The translations under genes and the position numbers were made by a program. From Paramecium tetraurelia (lineage: Eukaryota > Ciliophora > Oligohymenophorea > Peniculida > Parameciidae), in NCBI RefSeq assembly GCF_000165425.1, contig NW_001799024.1, positions 151,327 through 215,326 on the forward strand: DNA of 64,000 bases, read 5' to 3'. Positions 62,201 to 64,000 of this stretch are shown here, in pieces (the stretch's first letter is position 1; every line of letters starts with the position of its first letter). The notes under the pieces were generated by a model. The model was not told the origin of the DNA, did no database searches, and saw only the letters and a program-made list of their open reading frames with translations.

Positions 62201-64000
62201 AAGTTTAGGAATGTGCAAGTAATTATTATGCTCAATTATAGTTTTGTAGTGCTCTTTGTTATGAATGCGTTGATAGACTTGATAATTGTACTTCATGCTA
62301 TGATGATAGATATCTAATTGGAAATAAATGTTAATGTGCTTCTAAGTTTTAAGGGGCTTCGATAAGTACATTTGAGTTTAATGGTATGGTTAAATGCTAA
62401 AGTAAATCTTCATATAACTGTAAGAGTGCCATTATTCTTGTGCAACATGTGGAGGAAAAGAAGAAATAGATTGCATTTCTTGTATTGACACTGATAATAG
62501 GTATTAAGTAGGCAATACTTGTGTTTGCAAAGAAGGATATTATGATGCAGGATTGCCTGTCTGTTAAAGTATTTATCATTTTTTTATCAATAGAATGCAG
62601 TTACAAATGTAAAGGATGCTCAAAATAATCTGAATATTGTACTTCTTGTTAAGATAATAGTTTAAGGTAGTTAGTTTCAGATTTTAAAACATGCAAATGC
62701 AATTAAAGATATTATGATGATGGATAAAATGAAGTTTGTTAATGTATATATTTCTATGTTTATAATTAGAATGCCATTACTCATGCCTTAGATGTAATGA
62801 CATCGACACAAAATGTGAATTATGCTCATTTGAATCAAATAGAATTTACAATGATTAACTATTTTCTTGTGATTGTGATGTTGGTTACTATAATACTGGA
62901 GTTGAAATCTGTTAAAAATGTCACTATTCCTGTTTAAATTGTAATTCTGGATATTCAAGTTCATGTATTTAATGTGTTGATTCTAACATTTCAAATAGAG
63001 TATTTTATAATAACACTTGTAAATGTTTATTTGGATATTTTGATGATGGCTAATCAATTAAATGTTAAAAATGTGATGTTTAATGTTTAAGTTGTATTAA
63101 TCAATCTTATTAATGTTTATCATGTCCACAAACAAGGAAATTAGAAACTAATTGTAAATGTTAACAAGGATATTATGATATTGGATTACAACTATGTTAA
63201 AAATGTAATTCAATTTGTTCTGCATGTGAATTTACATCTAATAATTGCACATAATGTGATTCTGATTAATTTAGAGAACTTAATGAAATTACTAAAACTT
63301 GTGATTGTTAAATTGGTTATCTTGAACTTAATGGAATTTGTTAATAATGTGATCAAAGTTGTAAAATATGTTAGTAATAATTGAATCATTGTACATCTTG
63401 TGTATAATTTAGAAAATTAAATAATAATAATTGCATTTGTATTGATGGTATGTTTGAATCAATTTAAGATAAATAATGTAAGTTATGTCATAAAACATGT
63501 TTAACATGTGCTTATTCAGATTAATATTGTTTAACTTGTTCCGTTGATAATTTTAGAATATTTAAATCTGGAAATACTTGTGAATGTATATAAGGATACT
63601 ATGAAAATTAAATAACTTATGCATGTGAATAATGTTCAAAATCTTGTTTAACTTGTTCATAATAATATAATAATTGTTTAACATGTGATACAACTCTTAA
63701 TTTATCTTTAATCAATAATCAATGTTTATGTTCATAATCCTATTATTTTAATTCTTTAACTAATTCATGTTAATGTAATACTATTATATTTATATAGAAT
63801 GTAATATCACTTGTTTAGATTGTTAAATTCAGAATGAATGTACATCATGTAAATTAACAACCAGACATTTAGATTAAGATTAAAAGAAATGCATATGTAA
63901 TGATGGTTATTATGAAACAAACTAAGCAAATTGTTAATGTATTATACATTATCTACTTTTAGAATGTCATTTATCATGTGAGACTTGTATTAATATCGAT
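59292..64000 (+). CDS. Giant cysteine-rich receptor-like protein 3, 5' part
   Basis: Signal peptide MIVGLYFVSIIVGVFGWR, the N-terminal domain (GTQHLCHPKFQPWGAGTP; CQFCKPPYYGLDC) and furin-like modules with introns at the same places as in copies 1 and 2. It runs off the window inside the module region. N-terminally it is closest to copy 2 (LKGVILAYALICK in both, against SKRVNLAYAVICK in copy 1). One extra T after the intron near 62245 shifts the frame relative to the other copies. REJ, GPS and membrane parts would lie beyond the edge. Confidence 0.7.

Larger units (their letters stand above)
56866..64000. repeat. Tandem unit 3, runs off the right edge
   Basis: Third direct repeat: a shorter SAXO fragment, coiled-coil fragment, spacer and the first ~4.7 kb of giant gene 3. 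From about 61380 it is nearly identical to units 1 and 2. Confidence 0.85.

Noticed and set aside
1-64000. Many short standard-code reading frames and apparent pervasive stop codons
   Set aside because: Under the standard code almost no gene is open. With TAA and TAG as glutamine the genes become continuous, and conserved motifs fall in those frames, so the standard-code frames are mostly fragments or shadows.
1-64000. tRNA, rRNA and telomere repeats
   Set aside because: No cloverleaf, rRNA-like segment or C4A2/C3A3 repeat tract was seen on reading, though a tRNA scan was not run.

Overview
The window is nuclear DNA of a ciliate, most likely a Paramecium. It is very AT-rich. Long reading frames appear only when TAA and TAG are read as glutamine and TGA is the sole stop. 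Genes are cut by introns of about 20-32 nt, mostly GTA...TAG. In many genes, removing the introns leaves a length exactly divisible by three. The species cannot be told from the sequence.

Left part (1-25.9 kb): a compact region of ordinary genes. In order: an unknown 802-aa protein; a family of zinc-finger/coiled-coil/ubiquitin-like genes tangled with copies of the CEP104 3' end in an inverted duplication (4.7-11.3 kb); full-length CEP104 (TOG-domain cilium tip protein); a membrane protein with a signal peptide; a CK1-type kinase; a UBE2H-like E2; a MAK/RCK-type kinase; a PH plus permuted-papain protein; a CID-domain (Pcf11-like) protein; an unknown 446-aa protein; a SAXO-like microtubule protein; and a small coiled-coil protein. 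CEP104, SAXO and the MAK-type kinase are cilium-related by family.

Right part (24.2 kb to the end): three tandem copies of a unit of about 16-17 kb (24224-41271, 41272-56865, 56866 to beyond 64000). Each unit starts inside the SAXO gene. It then carries the coiled-coil gene, a spacer of about 1.5-1.8 kb, and a giant cysteine-rich receptor-like gene with a REJ-like region, a GPS-like motif and C-terminal membrane helices, in the style of polycystin-1. Unit 1 ends with a separate 1,100-aa type I membrane protein. In unit 2 that gene is reduced to a 3' remnant and a TMBIM/Bax-inhibitor-type gene lies before it. The SAXO and coiled-coil genes are intact only in unit 1. The 5' ends of the giant genes have diverged between copies, while the later parts are almost identical.

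Single-base insertions and deletions in homopolymers break several otherwise good reading frames, and there is a 150-N gap. This looks like a draft assembly, so some apparent pseudogenes may be sequence errors.
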